DNA of 64,000 nt from Clostridia bacterium. Its GTDB lineage: Bacteria > Bacillota > Clostridia > Oscillospirales > Acutalibacteraceae. Of this stretch, positions 49,568 through 60,342 are shown piece after piece. The notes below the pieces were generated by a model. It made no database searches and was not told the origin of the DNA. It saw only the letters and a list, made by a program, of their open reading frames with translations. Position 1 is the first letter of the stretch; each line of letters opens with the position of its first letter. The translations under genes were made by a program, and so were the position numbers. Where the stretch lies: contig JAQXOB010000001.1 in the NCBI GenBank assembly GCA_029098305.1, positions 1 to 64,000 on the forward strand, written 5' to 3'.

Positions 49568-49691
49568 AACTCGGTGCCTCCTATTTTGGGTAATCTTGTG
49601 GAAAAATTATATATATAATCCTTTCCACAATCCGATTGTATCACATAATTACCTAAAATGGAAGAGTTTTTTAAAAATTTTTGTTAATTAT

Positions 49692-50024
49692 TTAAATATT
49701 TTTACCTGCAATACAAGAATCAAGGAACATATCAAGCTTATCTCTCGACATTGCACCCTGTGCCTTTTCAATTATCTGGCCGTTTTTAAATACAATCAGT
49801 GTTGGTATGCTCATCACAGAAAATCTCTCTGCCAAATCTGCTTGCTCGTCTACATCAACACTACAAAAAACGAAATCGTCTCTTTCATCGGCGGCTTCAT
49901 GTACCACAGGCTTTAGCATCATGCACGGGCCACACCATCCTGCCCAGAAATCTACCAAAACCGGCTTAGAATCATTATTTATAACCTCATCAAAATTTTT
50001 ACTTGTCAATTCTATTACTGACAT
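49692..50024 (-). CDS. trxA: Thioredoxin
   Basis: FWAGWCGPCMMLKP. Confidence 0.94.
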   Translation of the reverse strand: MSVIELTSKNFDEVINNDSKPVLVDFWAGWCGPCMMLKPVVHEAADERDDFVFCSVDVDEQADLAERFSVMSIPTLIVFKNGQIIEKAQGAMSRDKLDMFLDSCIAGKNI

Positions 50025-50947
50025 ACTTTTTCCCTCTTTCCTTTATGATAAATTATTTTTTGTGCCTGCGAGGCGGCTATTGCACCATCAGCACAGGCTG
50101 TTACTATTTGTCTAAGATCTTTTGTGCGTGTATCTCCGGCTGCAAATATACTCGGCTCGCTGGTTATACAAGAATCATCAGCTATAATATAGCCATTTTC
50201 ATCCAGCTTTACAGCATTTTTAAAAACTTCATTATCCGGCTCTAAACCAATAGCTATGAACAGAGCATTTATGTCCATGCGACTTTCTGTGCCACTCTTT
50301 GTATCTTTAAGATTAACATATGATACTCTTTCTTCTCCGCATATTTCGGTAACCTGAGTGTTATACAAAAATTCCACATTTTCTTTTTCTTTCACTGCAT
50401 CTATAAGATACGGTTCTGCCCTGAGTTTATCACCACGATAAATAACATACACCTTTTCACATATTTTCGAAAGATATATGGCATCCTCCAAGGCGGTGTT
50501 ACCTCCGCCTACTATGGCAACGGTCTTCTTTCTGAAAAAAGCACCATCACACACCGCGCAATAAGACACACCCTTGCCTAATAGTTCTTTTTCGCCTTTA
50601 CATCCAAGCGTACGACGTTTGCATCCGTTGGCTATTATTACAGCGCTGCACTGATATTCGTTTTTATCAGTTACTATAGTTTTTGTGTCTTCACTACTTT
50701 TCAGATCAACAACCTTTTCATAGCAAACCTCAATTTCCATATCATCTATCTGTGATTTCATTTGACTAGCCAGCTTCCAGCCTTCCATATTGGCACATCC
50801 GGGGTAATTTTCAACGCTAGCTGTTGTCACAATTTGACCACCCACTGTGTCTGACTCAAACATTTTTACACTTAGCCCTGCTCTGGCAGCATATATCGCC
50901 GCTGTTATTCCGGCAGGTCCTCCGCCTATCACAGCTAAATCAAACAT
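50015..50947 (-). CDS. trxB: Thioredoxin-disulfide reductase
   Basis: GGGPAGITAAIYAARAG; CAVCDGAFF; overlaps trxA start. Confidence 0.95.
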   Translation of the reverse strand: MFDLAVIGGGPAGITAAIYAARAGLSVKMFESDTVGGQIVTTASVENYPGCANMEGWKLASQMKSQIDDMEIEVCYEKVVDLKSSEDTKTIVTDKNEYQCSAVIIANGCKRRTLGCKGEKELLGKGVSYCAVCDGAFFRKKTVAIVGGGNTALEDAIYLSKICEKVYVIYRGDKLRAEPYLIDAVKEKENVEFLYNTQVTEICGEERVSYVNLKDTKSGTESRMDINALFIAIGLEPDNEVFKNAVKLDENGYIIADDSCITSEPSIFAAGDTRTKDLRQIVTACADGAIAASQAQKIIYHKGKREKVCQ

Positions 50948-50972
50948 TCTATCACCGCCTTTTTATAAAAAG

Positions 50973-52277
50973 TTATTTTTTGTTTATTTTCTTTTTTTCA
51001 AGCTTTTCAGGTTCATTCGTCTTATTAGTCGACTTTTTTCTTCTAAAAATATTAGCAAAGGTACTTCTTTTCTCATCAGAAGATGTTCGTATTGTTTCTC
51101 CGTCATAGTCTATAATATGTGCGTGTACCGTGCAGTTTTTCTGCTGTAGCTTATGACTAACATGTTCACTCACAAAGAGATAAATCACCGCAAGCACAGG
51201 CACACCAAGCACCATGCCCACAGGGCCGAAAAGTCCGCCACCTATAAGCACGCCAAACATAATCCAAACTCCATCCATGCCAATGGTCTCTCCCAAAATC
51301 TTTGGGCCTAGTATATTTCCATCAATTTGCTGTAATACAAGTATAAATACAACAAACCACAAAGCCTTAATTGGATTAACCAGTAATAGCAATATTGCGC
51401 ATGGTACAGCACCAATAATAGGACCAAAAAATGGAATTATATTTGTAATGCCGATAACGATTGATATGAGTCCTGCAAAATCAAACTTAAAAATAGTAAG
51501 ACCGATAAAGCATAGCACACCGATAATCGCTGAATCTATCACCTTACCACATATAAATCGACTTATCATTTCGTTTGAGGTTCTTCCAACTTTGAACAAG
51601 TATTTTAACTGTTTTTCTTTTAACAAGGCACACATCACTTTTTTGCTCTGTGATAAAAGTTTTTCCTTTGATGCAAGTAAATATACAGAAACAACCGTGC
51701 TGATTATTATATTATACAAGGTCATTGTAATATTTTTTGTAATATCATATAAATGTGGAAAAATAAGCTTCATAAAATCAGATGCCAAGGTATTGATATC
51801 CTGAGCACCTAAAAATTTTGAAAAATCATTGAGTGGTTTTAGCAAATCATTTGTGCCACTATATTTATATCCGATATTCGGAAGTACATCCTCAAGCCAT
51901 TTATTAGCTCCAAGTATGTAATCATCCATATTTTCCTGTAACACACCTATACTTTTGCTCAGCTCAGGCACAATTATGCATATTACAAATGCTATCACAC
52001 CGCCAAAAAATAAAAATGATAATATCAGTGAAAGTGGTTTTCGTATCCGTCCCTTAAAGTTTTTCTCATCACCAAGTCCGGCAAAAGCCCTGTGATATAG
52101 CCAATTATAAGGCATATTAACCACATATGCAATAATTAAACCTGCTATAAATGGTGATAGTACAGCAAAAATTTTTTCCAACACAGCCCACACCACGTTG
52201 AAATTTAGCAATATCAAAACTACAGCCGCACCTGTGAGCAAAAATAAAAGATAATTTTTGAAATTTTCTTTTTTCAT
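50973..52277 (-). CDS. AI-2E family transporter
   Basis: Multi-TM; GITNIIPFFGPIIGAVPCAILLLLVNP; QQIDGNILGPKILG. Confidence 0.9.
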   Translation of the reverse strand: MKKENFKNYLLFLLTGAAVVLILLNFNVVWAVLEKIFAVLSPFIAGLIIAYVVNMPYNWLYHRAFAGLGDEKNFKGRIRKPLSLILSFLFFGGVIAFVICIIVPELSKSIGVLQENMDDYILGANKWLEDVLPNIGYKYSGTNDLLKPLNDFSKFLGAQDINTLASDFMKLIFPHLYDITKNITMTLYNIIISTVVSVYLLASKEKLLSQSKKVMCALLKEKQLKYLFKVGRTSNEMISRFICGKVIDSAIIGVLCFIGLTIFKFDFAGLISIVIGITNIIPFFGPIIGAVPCAILLLLVNPIKALWFVVFILVLQQIDGNILGPKILGETIGMDGVWIMFGVLIGGGLFGPVGMVLGVPVLAVIYLFVSEHVSHKLQQKNCTVHAHIIDYDGETIRTSSDEKRSTFANIFRRKKSTNKTNEPEKLEKKKINKK

Positions 52278-52312
52278 AATTAAAACTTACCTCTTGTATA
52301 AAATTCATTAGT

Positions 52313-55300
52313 TTAAAACATTGAAATCTGGCTTTGCATAGGTAGATCTCCAAAGGCTTTCAGACCTATCATTCTATCTATCAGAGTCTTAGAAACCTTA
52401 GCATGAATCATAACATCCTCTATAGAAATAATCTCATGCTCTTTCACACACTGTTCCAAGCTTTCTGCTACTGTTATGCCAAGTCCTTCCACAGTGGAAA
52501 ATGGCAATCGAATTCCATCATCCTCCACCACAAACTCCTTCGCCTTAGACTTGAATATATCTATCGGCAAAAACTTAATCTTTCTTGCAAGCATTTCGTT
52601 AACAATCTGAAGCATAGAAAACTCCTGATTATTTGTAGCTGTAGCTTCATATCCCAATTGTTTAATAAATTCCATCCTGTTTTTTACAACCTCTTTACCG
52701 CCAATAACTACTTCGGCATTGATACCTTCACTCCGCACAGTGAAATAAGCCGCATAATATTCCATAGGCTTATGCACCTTATACCATCCCAAACGCAATG
52801 TAGCAATCATATAAGCGGCTGCGTGAGCCTTAGGAAACATATATTTTATTTTCATACAGGAGTCAATATACCACTGTGGCACATTATGCTCTTTCATGGC
52901 ATTTATATGCTCCTCTGTGAGTAGCTTCGTAGCTTTGCCCTTTCGCACTATTTCCATAATTTTAAACGACATCTGAGGATCAAGTCCTTTATGCATCAGA
53001 TAAGTCATAATGCTGTCACGTGTTCCTATAACCTCCGAAATAGTGCAGGTACCATCTTTGATAAGGTCCTGTGCGTTACCTATCCACACATCAGTACCAT
53101 GAGAAAGTCCCGAAACCTGAAGAAGGTCTGAAAATGTCTTTGGCTGTGACTCTAAAAGCATCTGTCGCACAAATCCCGTGCCTACCTCGGGCAAAGAAAA
53201 TGTACCTGTTTGTGAATCTATATCTTCCGGCTCAATACCCAACGCCTTGGTAGATGTGAATAACGATATAACATCCTTGTCGCTCATCGAAACATCCATA
53301 ACAGATATTCCTGTGAACTTTTCCAAATAGTGATATATCGTCGGCACATCATGGCCGAGTTCATCCAGCTTACAGATGGTGTCGTGTATAGAGTGGAAGT
53401 CGAAGTGAGTGGTTATATTATCTGATTTTTGGTCGTTAGCAGGATGCTGAACAGGGCAAAAATCGTAAATCTCCATACCCTTTGGCACAACAACCATTCC
53501 TCCGGGATGCTGACCAGTAGTGCGCTTTGCACCTGTGCATCCTGCTGCCAAACGTATTTCCTCTGCTTTGTTTATTCGCACACCCTTTACCTCTGCATAT
53601 TTTTTTGCAAAGCCTATTGCTGTCTTGTCTGCCACAGTGGCAATGGTGCCGGCTTTAAACACATTGTCATGTCCAAACAGCTCTTCGGTGTATCTATGTG
53701 AGTAAGATTGGTATTCACCGGAGAAGTTGAGGTCTATATCAGGTGTTTTATCTCCTTTAAATCCCAAAAATGTTTCAAATGGAATTTCGTGACCGTCTTG
53801 CTGATATTTTGTGCCACACACGGGGCAGTTTTTCTCCGGCAAATCAAACCCTGAACCATAGCTTCCATCTGTAATAAATTCAGAGTTTTTACAATTCGGA
53901 CAGATATAGTGAGGACATAATGGATTAACCTCAGAAATACCGGACATTGTAGCCACAAATGAAGATCCAACAGAACCTCTCGATCCCACCAAATATCCAT
54001 GAGCTTCGCTATCGGCCACAAGCTTCTGTGCTGTCATGTATAGCACGGAGAAACCATATTTTGTGATAGAATCCAGTTCTTTGTTAAGTCTGTCTTCTAC
54101 AATCTTTGGCAAAGGATCACCGTATTTGTCCTTTGCACGTTTCCATGTGATTGTGGTGAGTTGTTCTTCTGCACCATCTATAAAAGGTGGAAACACGCCC
54201 TCTGGAATAGGTCTTACATAGTCTATCATATCTGCTATCATGTTAGTATTTTTTACCACTATCTCATAGGCTTTCTCTTCGCCGAGATAAGAGAACTCAT
54301 CCAGCATTTCTTTGGTTGTTCTCAAATAAAGCGGAGCCTGAATGTCAAAATCAGTAAATCCTTGCCCTGCCATCAAAATTTTTCTATAATCCGCATCATG
54401 TGGATCCAAAAAATGCACATCACAAGTGGCTACAACGGGCTTGCTGAGCCTTTCGCCCAGCTCTATCACCTTTCGGTTAAAGTCTTTTAGCTTTTCTACG
54501 CTGTCCACCTTGCCATCACGATACATAAACATATTATTGCCAATAGGCTGTACCTCAAGATAATCATAAAAAGAGGCTATCTTGATGAGTTCTTCATCGG
54601 GCTTGCCATCAACAATCGCTCTGAATAACTCTCCTATTTCGCAGGCACTACCTATTATCAATCCCTCACGGTGCTTTATCAACTCGCTTTTGGGAATACG
54701 AGGTCTTCTATAAAAATATTCAAGATGTGCTTTTGATATTAGCTTATATAGGTTTTTCAAGCCCACCTTATTTTTTACAAGTATTATCTGGTGAAAATAC
54801 TTTATTGATTTGAGGTCTTTGTCTAATATACCGGTATTTATTCGTGATATTTCCTTAATTTGATAATCCTTTTCCAGTCTTTGACACAATAGCTTATAGA
54901 TTTCTACAAGCAACAGTGACTTCTGCAAAGAAGTGTCGATAGTCTTATCATCTGTAAGATGCAGGTATTCTGCAACAGACATAATATCATCAGCACTTAG
55001 GTCTGTGAGCAACACTCCGGAAAGTGTCATAATATCAATATATGTAAAATTCAAATGGTCTTGATTTTCCTTTGTAATCTCTTGCAGATAGTTTATATCA
55101 TTAAGGTCAGTGACTATAAACACACTACCCTCCACGGCAAACTCGCAAATTTTATCCAAAACCTCGTTATCATCTGCAAGGTCATTATGCTCGGTGCTAG
55201 CAATTACATTGCCATCAGCAGCCCTCACTGCCGAAAAACCTGTCACCTTAGAGTCGTTTCTATCAAACATTAAAAAGACAGACTCATCTTTTATTGTTTT

Positions 55301-56626
55301 TTCACTCTCGCCATACACACAATCTACAATATCGTTTACAAAGTAAGCCTCGGTGCCATAAATCACCTTAAAAAGGTCAGGTTCCTGACCCATCTCTTCT
55401 GCCGCCTTTTTTCTCTTTGCGTTTATACTCTCTACTGTGTTCATAGCCTCCGGAAAAGCTTGAGCAACACCATGGTCTGTGATTGCAATAGCCTTGTGGC
55501 CCCAATTAGCCGCTCTTTCAATCAGAGCAGCAGGTGCTGTCACGGCATCCATCTGTGACATATTTGTGTGCAAATGCAGTTCTACTCTCTTTTCGGGTGC
55601 ATTGTCCACCACTTTTACCTTCTCTGTGGAGGCTATATCTTTAACACTTATCACCGTGTCATTATCAAATTTATCAAACTCACACATACCTCTCACTACG
55701 ATAGGCATACCCTTTTTGAGTCCATCAAGTGCACCGCAATTATCAACCTTTTCAAATATTTTAAGCGTAATGGAGCCTGTGTAGTCCGTAATAGAAATAT
55801 TGTATATTTTTTTATCTCCCTTGCGAGTGAGTTTATCCTCCTTAAAGAAAACCTCACCCCAAATCATAACTATACCAGACTCACTATTGAGAGATGATAT
55901 TGGTACAAGTCCATCAGCGAAACTTATGGTTTTGCCATACACCGGTTTTAAGATGCTCAACACCGGCTTGGGCAACATAAATTCGTCTGTGCGCACCTCA
56001 ACCTCCCTAACAGTGTTATTCACTATGGTAACACCAGCATTTTTATCTCTGAGGCTATCGGTGTATTCCTCCATATATTCTACTATCTGTTCTCGTCTTT
56101 CTCGCTCTATTTCTGTTTCCTTATGATCTATCTGCACAGCAGAATCCTGATCAACCTCGGTAATGCCCTCGTATTTTATCACAAAGGACAAGCCAAATTC
56201 ATTTTCTATCAATTTTATAAGCTGTTCGTTTATATTAAGCAAATCAATCAGGTTTTTTCCGCCATGAGCAAGCTTGATATAAAGCACACCGCCATCTATT
56301 CTAACCTGTGCATCATTAAAAACGCCATTGAGCGACGCGTTGTTCCTCTTTAATCTTGACACTATATCCTGAAAATATTCTACCTTAAAGCACTCACTTG
56401 GAAAAAGTGGTGTTATACTTGCACTCAAAAGCTGAAGCTTAGAATTAACGATAATCCTCTCGGCTGTTTCCAGCTGAACTGTAGGCACGAAATAGTCGAA
56501 GCTGACCTTGAGATACATTTTTCTCTCATTAGTCTTGATATCAACAGATATTACATTGCCTTTGCCCACTGCTGCAGGAAAATCTTCTGATATATAGTCA
56601 TCAAATATATAATTTACCTTTGCCAT
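52313..56626 (-). CDS. polC: DNA polymerase III subunit alpha, PolC type
   Basis: N-terminal OB fold, PHP HLHTNMSQMDAV, KTPDIDLNFSGEYQ polymerase motif, 1437 aa. Confidence 0.95.
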   Translation of the reverse strand: MAKVNYIFDDYISEDFPAAVGKGNVISVDIKTNERKMYLKVSFDYFVPTVQLETAERIIVNSKLQLLSASITPLFPSECFKVEYFQDIVSRLKRNNASLNGVFNDAQVRIDGGVLYIKLAHGGKNLIDLLNINEQLIKLIENEFGLSFVIKYEGITEVDQDSAVQIDHKETEIERERREQIVEYMEEYTDSLRDKNAGVTIVNNTVREVEVRTDEFMLPKPVLSILKPVYGKTISFADGLVPISSLNSESGIVMIWGEVFFKEDKLTRKGDKKIYNISITDYTGSITLKIFEKVDNCGALDGLKKGMPIVVRGMCEFDKFDNDTVISVKDIASTEKVKVVDNAPEKRVELHLHTNMSQMDAVTAPAALIERAANWGHKAIAITDHGVAQAFPEAMNTVESINAKRKKAAEEMGQEPDLFKVIYGTEAYFVNDIVDCVYGESEKTIKDESVFLMFDRNDSKVTGFSAVRAADGNVIASTEHNDLADDNEVLDKICEFAVEGSVFIVTDLNDINYLQEITKENQDHLNFTYIDIMTLSGVLLTDLSADDIMSVAEYLHLTDDKTIDTSLQKSLLLVEIYKLLCQRLEKDYQIKEISRINTGILDKDLKSIKYFHQIILVKNKVGLKNLYKLISKAHLEYFYRRPRIPKSELIKHREGLIIGSACEIGELFRAIVDGKPDEELIKIASFYDYLEVQPIGNNMFMYRDGKVDSVEKLKDFNRKVIELGERLSKPVVATCDVHFLDPHDADYRKILMAGQGFTDFDIQAPLYLRTTKEMLDEFSYLGEEKAYEIVVKNTNMIADMIDYVRPIPEGVFPPFIDGAEEQLTTITWKRAKDKYGDPLPKIVEDRLNKELDSITKYGFSVLYMTAQKLVADSEAHGYLVGSRGSVGSSFVATMSGISEVNPLCPHYICPNCKNSEFITDGSYGSGFDLPEKNCPVCGTKYQQDGHEIPFETFLGFKGDKTPDIDLNFSGEYQSYSHRYTEELFGHDNVFKAGTIATVADKTAIGFAKKYAEVKGVRINKAEEIRLAAGCTGAKRTTGQHPGGMVVVPKGMEIYDFCPVQHPANDQKSDNITTHFDFHSIHDTICKLDELGHDVPTIYHYLEKFTGISVMDVSMSDKDVISLFTSTKALGIEPEDIDSQTGTFSLPEVGTGFVRQMLLESQPKTFSDLLQVSGLSHGTDVWIGNAQDLIKDGTCTISEVIGTRDSIMTYLMHKGLDPQMSFKIMEIVRKGKATKLLTEEHINAMKEHNVPQWYIDSCMKIKYMFPKAHAAAYMIATLRLGWYKVHKPMEYYAAYFTVRSEGINAEVVIGGKEVVKNRMEFIKQLGYEATATNNQEFSMLQIVNEMLARKIKFLPIDIFKSKAKEFVVEDDGIRLPFSTVEGLGITVAESLEQCVKEHEIISIEDVMIHAKVSKTLIDRMIGLKAFGDLPMQSQISMF

Positions 56627-56666
56627 TCCATTGCCCCACTATCAATCTTTTTTAAAAAGCAAATAA

Positions 56667-57731
56667 TCACAGCTTTTCTATCTCTTCCATCAATGCATCG
56701 AGGAGCTGTTCTTCAGGCACTTTTTTTATAATCTCGCCTTTTTTAAATATCAATCCCTCGCCTTTGCCACCGGCGATACCGATATCGGCTTCTCGTGCTT
56801 CTCCCGGACCATTAACCACACATCCCATAACAGCCACTTTTATATTCTTATCACAATCAGCTAGTCTGTTTTGTACTCTCTCTGCCAGCCCGATAAGATC
56901 TATTCTGGTTCTTCCGCACGTCGGACACGACACAAAGGTTACACCGTCTTTTTTTAGTCCTATCGCTCTAAGCAAATCCTTAGCCGCATATACCTCTTCC
57001 ACAGGGTCAGCAGTAAGTGAAATACGAATAGTATCGCCTATGCCATTTAAAAGCAACGAGCCTATACCTGCACTAGATTTTATTATACCCAATCGTTTAG
57101 TGCCTGCCTCAGTAACACCAAGGTGCAAAGGATAATTGCACTGCTCGCTTGCAAGAGTATATGCTCTGGTCATTGTAAGTACATCAGAAGATTTGATTGA
57201 CAGCACAATATCATCAAAATCAAATTTCTCCAACAATGATGCATGATACATTGCACTCTCGCATAGTGCCTCCGCTGTAGGATGAGAATACTTTGCTAAA
57301 ATCTCTTTTTCCAACGAACCTGAGTTTACGCCTATCCTGATCGGTATGCTTTTTTGGCGGCATATGTCTGCCACCTGCTTTACTCTATCATCAGAGCCAA
57401 TATTGCCAGGGTTTATCCTGATTTTATCAATTCCGGCGTGGGCAGCCTCCAAAGCCAACTTGTAATCAAAATGAATATCAGCCACTATCGGCACTGACAC
57501 CTCTTTTTTTATAGCTGGTATCAACTGTATAGCATCTTTATCAGGTATTGCTATTCTGATAATGTCACATCCTGCTTTTTCCAGTCTCACAGCCTGCTCA
57601 ACACTTCCTGCTATGTCTGTGGATGGTACGTTAAGCATAGATTGCACTGTTATCGGCGAATCTCCGCCTATCAGTTTATTTCCAACCTTTATCAGTTTAG
57701 TTTTCTTTCGATTTATAGTCAATTCACTCAT
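56667..57731 (-). CDS. ispG: Flavodoxin-dependent 4-hydroxy-3-methylbut-2-enyl-diphosphate synthase
   Basis: PITVQSMLNVPSTD; CPTCGRT; CVVNGPGEAREADIGIAGG; start at MSELT overlapping upstream stop. Confidence 0.94.
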   Translation of the reverse strand: MSELTINRKKTKLIKVGNKLIGGDSPITVQSMLNVPSTDIAGSVEQAVRLEKAGCDIIRIAIPDKDAIQLIPAIKKEVSVPIVADIHFDYKLALEAAHAGIDKIRINPGNIGSDDRVKQVADICRQKSIPIRIGVNSGSLEKEILAKYSHPTAEALCESAMYHASLLEKFDFDDIVLSIKSSDVLTMTRAYTLASEQCNYPLHLGVTEAGTKRLGIIKSSAGIGSLLLNGIGDTIRISLTADPVEEVYAAKDLLRAIGLKKDGVTFVSCPTCGRTRIDLIGLAERVQNRLADCDKNIKVAVMGCVVNGPGEAREADIGIAGGKGEGLIFKKGEIIKKVPEEQLLDALMEEIEKL

Positions 57732-58608
57732 AATTTTTCTCCTCAAGACTATTTTCTTTTTTACTTTTATCTTTGCTTTCATTCTCGACAGGTATTGGAA
57801 TCAATAGCTTTACTATTTTTCCTTTTCCTCTGGATTTTAAATAAAAAAATCCAAATATATTAAATACGATTGCACCTATCATGTTAACAAAAAGGTCCTT
57901 CATCGTGTCAATTATACCTATATCGATATATCCACCTAACCCTATGCTATCTCCATTTATAATTATGTCATCTATTCCCTCTATAACGACTGCCTTGTTG
58001 CTGTTAGTAGGATCTAGAGCCACACTGGATATCGAATTTATTATGGTGTCCTTTTGCATATCAGTTTTTAAAAATATATCACAGCCAAACTCAAAAAATT
58101 CCCACAATATGCCCACTGTCATAGAAAAGCAGAAAGACACAATTACCAGAAACAACGGAGAAAGCGTAAACTTAACTTTTTCGTTTCTGTTTAATATATC
58201 AATCAGCGAAAAACCTACCGCCGCACACAAAAATCCATTTATCGTGTGTAGCATTGTGTCCCAATATGGAACCTTGATATAATAACACTGAAGCTCACCC
58301 AAAATCTCTGCGCTGAATATAAAAAGCAAAATAATAATTTCTGTAAGCGATGGTATGTCAATGCCGAAGTTTTTTTCTACAAAGGCAGGCAACATAAAAA
58401 GCACCAGAGAAAGCACACAAACAAAAACACTTTCCAAATCGCCTCTCACTATTGCACTCACCATAGATCCTATCACAAGAAAACGCAATACAAGATAGAT
58501 AACAAATGTAAACTTGTTTTTTTCTATATGGTTTTTCAGTTTTCCAAAATGTTTTGAGTTTTGTTTTTCTTTTGCCGATGTACTTCTTGCCATAAGTTTA
58601 TTCACCAA
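57724..58608 (-). CDS. Multi-TM membrane protein (YjdF/DUF2238-like)
   Basis: VPYWDTMLHTINGFLCAAVGFSLIDIL; GILWEFFEFGCD; IDTMKDLFVNMIGAI. Confidence 0.6.
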   Translation of the reverse strand: MVNKLMARSTSAKEKQNSKHFGKLKNHIEKNKFTFVIYLVLRFLVIGSMVSAIVRGDLESVFVCVLSLVLFMLPAFVEKNFGIDIPSLTEIIILLFIFSAEILGELQCYYIKVPYWDTMLHTINGFLCAAVGFSLIDILNRNEKVKFTLSPLFLVIVSFCFSMTVGILWEFFEFGCDIFLKTDMQKDTIINSISSVALDPTNSNKAVVIEGIDDIIINGDSIGLGGYIDIGIIDTMKDLFVNMIGAIVFNIFGFFYLKSRGKGKIVKLLIPIPVENESKDKSKKENSLEEKNYE

Positions 58609-58623
58609 CTTATTAAAATAAAA

Positions 58624-60150
58624 TTAATGCTTCCAATATTTATTATCAAGACTTCTGTAACGAATCGCCTCTGAAATATGACGCTCGTTTATGATCTCGC
58701 TTCTCTCCAGATCAGCAATCGTGCGTGACACTTTTAGTATTCTGTCATATGCTCTGGCAGAAAGACCCATGCTGTCGAAAGCTTTTTCTATCACCTTGAC
58801 CGCCTTATCGCTCAGCTTGCAGTAATCATTTAGCATACCGGGTTTTAGCTTTGCGTTACAGTTTATGCCTTTACCATTATATCTTTCTAGCTGTACCATT
58901 CTTGTCTCATTTACTCTTTTTTTGATTTTTTCAGAGCTTTCTGCACTAATGCTGGAGTTTAATTCCTTAAATTCCACAGCAGGAACCTCTATATGTATAT
59001 CAAATCTATCGAGCAACGGACCGGAGATTCTTGAAAGATACTTTGTTACAGCAGACTGTGAACACGTGCATGGTCTTGTAGGATGCCCAAAATATCCGCA
59101 TGGGCAAGGATTCATAGCACCTATCAGCATTATCTCGCATGGATAGCTAAGTGAGCCACTCACTCTGGATATAGTCACTATGCCGTCTTCTATCGGCTGA
59201 CGCAAAGCTTCCATGGTGTTTCTCGGAAATTCAGCTATCTCGTCCAAAAACAGCACACCATTATGCGCTAGACTGATTTCGCCAGGCTTTGGTATTGAGC
59301 CACCGCCGGATAGTCCGGCAGGAGATATTGTATGGTGCGGTGAACGAAATGGCCTTTCATTTACCAGAGAACCACCACTTCCCAATGTTCCCGCTATAGA
59401 ATGAATTTTGGTTGTTTCTATCTTTTCTTCAAACGTCATATCAGGCAGGATAGATGGAACACGCTTGGAGAGCATACTTTTACCGGAGCCGGGAGGCCCT
59501 ATCAAAAGCACATTATGGCCACCTGCTGCTGCAATTTCCAACGCACGCTTAGCCTCCAGTTGTCCTTTAACCTGCGAAAAATCAGGATAAGCAAAGGTTT
59601 CTTGCTTCACAGACGGTTTGTACACGGTAGGCTCTATCATAACCTTGCCTATCAGGCATTTGTAAAGCTGCGCAATATCTTTTACGCCATACACATTGAT
59701 ACCCTCTATTGCCGCTGCTTCGTAGCAGTTGTCATATGGTACAAAAATAGATTTAAAGCCGGCCTGCTTGGCAGCTATCGTCATTGGCAACACACCATTC
59801 ACACTTCTTACCTCACCTGATAGAGAAAGCTCTCCGATGAATGCAGACTTTAAAAACGGCCCTTTTAGCTGTCCGCTTGCCATTAGTAATGATACAAGTA
59901 TTGGCAAATCATAGATTGGCCCCTCTTTGCGAATATCAGCAGGGGCTAAATTCACGATAATTCTGCCTATAGGAAATTCAAATCCGCAGTTAGTCATGGC
60001 GGCTCTTACTCTGTCTCGTGATTCCTTTACCGCTGCATCAGGAAGACCAACCACTCCAAAATATGGAAGTCCTACCTCTATATTGGCTTCCACCTTTACA
60101 ACAAACGCATCAAGCCCATATAGACCAAGGCTGTTGCTAGAATACACCAT
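58624..60150 (-). CDS. comM: YifB/ComM family Mg chelatase-like AAA ATPase
   Basis: GPPGSGKSMLSKRVPSILP; FRSPHHTISPAGLSGGG; NPCPCGYFG. Confidence 0.94.
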   Translation of the reverse strand: MVYSSNSLGLYGLDAFVVKVEANIEVGLPYFGVVGLPDAAVKESRDRVRAAMTNCGFEFPIGRIIVNLAPADIRKEGPIYDLPILVSLLMASGQLKGPFLKSAFIGELSLSGEVRSVNGVLPMTIAAKQAGFKSIFVPYDNCYEAAAIEGINVYGVKDIAQLYKCLIGKVMIEPTVYKPSVKQETFAYPDFSQVKGQLEAKRALEIAAAGGHNVLLIGPPGSGKSMLSKRVPSILPDMTFEEKIETTKIHSIAGTLGSGGSLVNERPFRSPHHTISPAGLSGGGSIPKPGEISLAHNGVLFLDEIAEFPRNTMEALRQPIEDGIVTISRVSGSLSYPCEIMLIGAMNPCPCGYFGHPTRPCTCSQSAVTKYLSRISGPLLDRFDIHIEVPAVEFKELNSSISAESSEKIKKRVNETRMVQLERYNGKGINCNAKLKPGMLNDYCKLSDKAVKVIEKAFDSMGLSARAYDRILKVSRTIADLERSEIINERHISEAIRYRSLDNKYWKH

Positions 60151-60257
60151 AATTATCCTCTTTCCTTATACTTACAATTATACTATTTAATTATACAAGA
60201 AAATAATTATATAATCAACACCTTGAGAACAAATGAAAGGAATTTTCATATAACAAA

Positions 60258-60295
60258 ATGCCCGATATTAAGCATAAAACTTAATATCGGGCATT
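60258..60295. terminator. Hairpin (AATGCCCGATAT family)
   Basis: atgcccgatattaag...cttaatatcgggcatt; same outer arms as 48956-48994. Confidence 0.65.
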
Positions 60296-60342
60296 ATCCT
60301 ATTTAGTTATTATACAAATATAACTTTTTGTGATTTCAAATG

